Positions 5,912-7,095 of a DNA stretch of 7,095 nucleotides are shown here, piece after piece. Within the stretch, counting starts at the first letter, position 1. The number at the start of each line of letters is the position of its first letter. The stretch covers positions 1 through 7,095 of the forward strand of contig JAFGOJ010000489.1 of NCBI GenBank assembly GCA_016926575.1. The letters are read 5' to 3'. The position numbers and the translations under genes are program-made. Source of the DNA: Anaerolineae bacterium (GTDB lineage: Bacteria; Chloroflexota; Anaerolineae; B4-G1; DUEL01). Under the pieces are notes generated by a model that saw nothing but the letters and a program-made list of their open reading frames with translations, did no database searches and was not told where the DNA came from.

Positions 5912-6667
5912 ATGGCGGCCCTGGACGATCCTCGACCCGGACCGACCCCGGCTGTGCGGGTGCTCGGCGTTCCCATCCACGACGTCACGTACGACGAGGC
6001 GTTGGAGTGGATGGCGGCGTGGGTCGTGCAGGGCGGCGCGCACCAGCTCGCCACGGTCAACCCCGAGTTCGTGATGGCGGCCCGGCGGGATGCGGCATTC
6101 CGCGCGGTGTTGGAGCAGGCTGACCTGTGCCTGCCCGACGGTGTGGGGATCACACTGGCGGCGCGGTACATGGGGCGGCCACTGCGCGAGCGCGTGGCGG
6201 GGGTCGATCTGGTGGAGCGGCTGGCGGCGCGGGCGGCTCAGACCGGGTGGCGCTTGTTCTTCCTCGGTGCTGCGCCCGGCGTGGCCGAGCGGGCGGCGGA
6301 GGTGCTGTGTGCGCGCAACCCGGGCCTGGTCGTCTGCGGCACCTTCGCCGGCAGCCCCGCCACGGAAGAGGAAGCGCACATCGTGCGACGGGTGCAGGCG
6401 GCGCGTGCCGACGTGGTGTTGGTGGCCTACGGCGCGCCCGCTCAGGACGTGTGGATCGCCCGCAACCTGGCCTGCACCGGGGCGGCGGTGGGCATCGGCG
6501 TCGGCGGGGTGTTCGATTACGTCAGCGGGGCCGTGCCCCGTGCGCCGGCCTGGGCGCGACGGCTGGGCCTGGAGTGGCTGGTGCGGCTGGTGCGGCAGCC
6601 CTGGCGCTGGCGGCGGCAGTTGGCCCTTCCCCATTTTGTTCTTCTAGTCTTGCTTCGAAAATCGTAA
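5912..6667 (+). CDS. WecG/TagA/CpsF-family glycosyltransferase (GT26)
   Basis: Family members add N-acetylmannosamine or a related sugar from a UDP-sugar to an undecaprenyl-linked acceptor, in the synthesis of teichoic acid, enterobacterial common antigen or exopolysaccharide at the inner face of the membrane. The chosen start gives 251 residues, typical for the family. Motifs are VLGVPIHDVTYDEAL (17-31), ATVNPEF (47-53), LCLPDGVG (72-79) with the conserved Asp at 76, the GVDL region (97-100), FFLGAAPGVAERAA (116-129), GAPAQD (174-179; the usual form ends in Glu), GVGGVFDYVSG (196-206), PRAPAW and GLEWLVRL (219-226). The C-terminus is basic then hydrophobic (WRWRRQLALPHFVLLVLL), consistent with membrane attachment. 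ATG 5912 lies one base after the kinase stop, suggesting coupled translation. An in-frame ATG at 5876 would overlap the kinase by 35 bases and adds residues not typical of the family. The exact sugar and polymer cannot be told. Confidence 0.92.
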   Translation: MAALDDPRPGPTPAVRVLGVPIHDVTYDEALEWMAAWVVQGGAHQLATVNPEFVMAARRDAAFRAVLEQADLCLPDGVGITLAARYMGRPLRERVAGVDLVERLAARAAQTGWRLFFLGAAPGVAERAAEVLCARNPGLVVCGTFAGSPATEEEAHIVRRVQAARADVVLVAYGAPAQDVWIARNLACTGAAVGIGVGGVFDYVSGAVPRAPAWARRLGLEWLVRLVRQPWRWRRQLALPHFVLLVLLRKS

Positions 6668-6680
6668 CGTCTGCGTTACG
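6663..6680 (+). terminator. Hairpin at the glycosyltransferase stop (weak terminator candidate)
   Basis: CGTAACG (6663-6669) and CGTTACG (6674-6680) form a perfect 7-bp stem around a 4-base loop that overlaps the TAA stop. There is no T-run directly after it; the nearest is TTTTAT around 6697-6702. It may terminate poorly or protect the 3' end, so the terminator call is tentative. Confidence 0.3.
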
Positions 6681-6706
6681 GTTCGATTGCAGCTCCTTTT
6701 ATCCTA

Positions 6707-6735
6707 TTGACGCTCCCTCGACGCTTGGGTATACT
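6707..6735 (+). promoter_or_regulatory. Sigma-70-type promoter with no protein-coding gene behind it
   Basis: TTGACG (6707-6712) and TATACT (6730-6735) are separated by exactly 17 bases. Each box differs from consensus at one base, comparable to the nad promoter in this window. Transcription should start near 6742. The following 350 bases hold no plausible gene but several stems, suggesting an RNA product or a long leader. Confidence 0.6.
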
Positions 6736-6777
6736 GGAAGAGCATCCGGTGGGGTGGGGCTGCCGCCAGGCCCGTTG

Positions 6778-6799
6778 CCAACCACGGTCGGCGGGTTGG
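6778..6799 (+). other. Stem-loop in the untranslated transcript
   Basis: CCAACC (6778-6783) pairs perfectly with GGTTGG (6794-6799) around a 10-base loop. It lies in the 90-base stretch between the promoter and the palindromic repeat; nothing else recognisable is seen there. Its function is unknown. Confidence 0.35.
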
Positions 6800-6829
6800 T
6801 TGAAGATTCCCAATATATTCTGACATGAG

Positions 6830-6935
6830 CCTGGCGGCTGAAGCCGCAGCTACCACTGCAAAGTCGGCCTTCGCCGACTATTCTTAGCCCGCGCAGGCGG
6901 GCTTTGCAGCCGTTGCTGCGATTTCAATCGCCGGG
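6830..6935 (+). repeat. Four-hairpin palindromic repeat (REP/MITE-like)
   Basis: The 21-base ends (6830-6850 and 6915-6935) are inverted copies matching at 16 of 21 positions, and each folds into its own small hairpin (CGGC-TGAA-GCCG and CGAT-TTCA-ATCG). Four of the five differences between the arms are two compensating base-pair changes, so the local hairpins are conserved as structures. Between them lie two perfect 7-bp hairpins: AGTCGGC/GCCGACT (6862-6868, 6873-6879) and AGCCCGC/GCGGGCT (6886-6892, 6897-6903). The element starts one base after an ATGA (6825-6828). From memory, elements of this type are scattered through Chloroflexi intergenic regions; the copy number here cannot be judged from one window. 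It could instead be the left end of an IS200/IS605-like element. Confidence 0.65.
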
Positions 6936-7095
6936 TAGCTTGGAGAGAAGCCTTTATCCGTCGTTCCGCCTTGAACACGGGAGGGACGCCCGCTCGGCGC
7001 GGGTCCGTGACCCGGCGGGAGCAAGAGGGGCCGCCTGAGGCGTTAACCCAGGCCCATTTGCGGAAGGGGTCCGGGGAAACCGGAAGGTAAACCGC
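6936..7095 (+). ncRNA. Structured non-coding region, candidate HEARO/IscB-type omega RNA (cut by window edge)
   Basis: No coding potential is apparent, but short GC-rich stems are dense: CCCGC/GCGGG (6989-6993, 6999-7003) or alternatively GGGTC/GACCC (7001-7005, 7009-7013), GGGCC/GGCCC (7028-7032, 7051-7055) enclosing GCC/GGC, and TCCGG/CCGGA (7070-7074, 7080-7084). GGTAGCT (6934-6940) can also pair with AGCTACC (6848-6854) in the left arm of the repeat. The promoter at 6707-6735 points into it. Three things suggest an IscB-associated RNA: placement after ATGA with a hairpin at the left end, a long structured RNA, and a loose resemblance of GAGAGAAGCC and GGTAAACCGC to the HEARO motif as I remember it. 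The protein gene would lie beyond base 7095. Alternatives are a group II intron 5' end, a riboswitch-type leader, or more intergenic repeat. Confidence is low to moderate. Confidence 0.38.

Noticed and set aside
6127..6828. Plus-strand frame extending past the glycosyltransferase to 6828
   Set aside because: It is an Ala/Gly/Arg-rich frame-shifted shadow of the glycosyltransferase. Its extension crosses the promoter and hairpin region without any protein-like sequence.
6936..7095. RNase P RNA, tmRNA or cobalamin riboswitch
   Set aside because: GGTAAACCGC and GGAGCAAG loosely recall RNase P, but its universal GAGGAAAGTCC core is absent. No cobalamin-box or tmRNA-like tag sequence is seen.
6936..7095. 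5' end of a group II intron
   Set aside because: No clear GTGYG start or recognisable domain I core is visible, and domain V would be outside the window. It is kept only as an alternative to the omega-RNA idea.
1..7095. CRISPR array or tRNA genes
   Set aside because: No regularly spaced direct repeats and no tRNA-like GGTTCRA arm with matching acceptor stem were seen on either strand.

Overview
The window is GC-rich and densely coded. It carries an NAD-biosynthesis locus on the minus strand, a short two-gene unit on the plus strand, and a non-coding, structure-rich right end. The gene content and style fit a Chloroflexota bacterium, probably Anaerolineae-like: high GC, a seven-helix HisKA_3 kinase, an abundant-looking palindromic intergenic element, and a heptamer-type short repeat. 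This taxonomic call is an inference from style, not a database match.

Minus strand, in transcription order (right to left): an NrtR-type Nudix/winged-helix regulator (4436-3762), ammonia-dependent NAD synthetase nadE (3647-2916), a single-ORF fusion of quinolinate phosphoribosyltransferase and quinolinate synthase (nadC-nadA, 2923-992), and L-aspartate oxidase nadB (995 to beyond base 1, cut by the window edge). nadE, nadC-nadA and nadB overlap by 8 and 4 bases and must be one operon. Together they cover aspartate to quinolinate to NaMN, plus the last step NaAD to NAD. nadD is not in the window.

The regulation can be read from the DNA. The regulator gene and the nad operon each have a near-consensus sigma-70 promoter with a 17-bp spacer. 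In both, a 21-bp inverted repeat of the form TTWGTGT-N7-ACACYAA begins exactly at the downstream base of the -10 box. A third copy lies in the nadE leader, 50 bp downstream of the first. This looks like an autoregulated NrtR circuit that represses de novo NAD synthesis.

Plus strand: a sensor histidine kinase with about seven membrane helices (4561-5910), transcribed divergently from nrtR. One base later comes a WecG/TagA/CpsF-family glycosyltransferase (5912-6667). No response regulator is visible.

Right end (6668-7095): no gene. It holds a hairpin at the glycosyltransferase stop, a convincing promoter (TTGACG-17-TATACT), and an elaborate palindromic repeat (6830-6935) that starts directly after an ATGA. 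A GC-rich stretch full of short stems then runs off the window. The leading guess, held with modest confidence, is a non-coding RNA of a mobile element, possibly a HEARO/IscB-type omega RNA whose protein gene would lie past base 7095.
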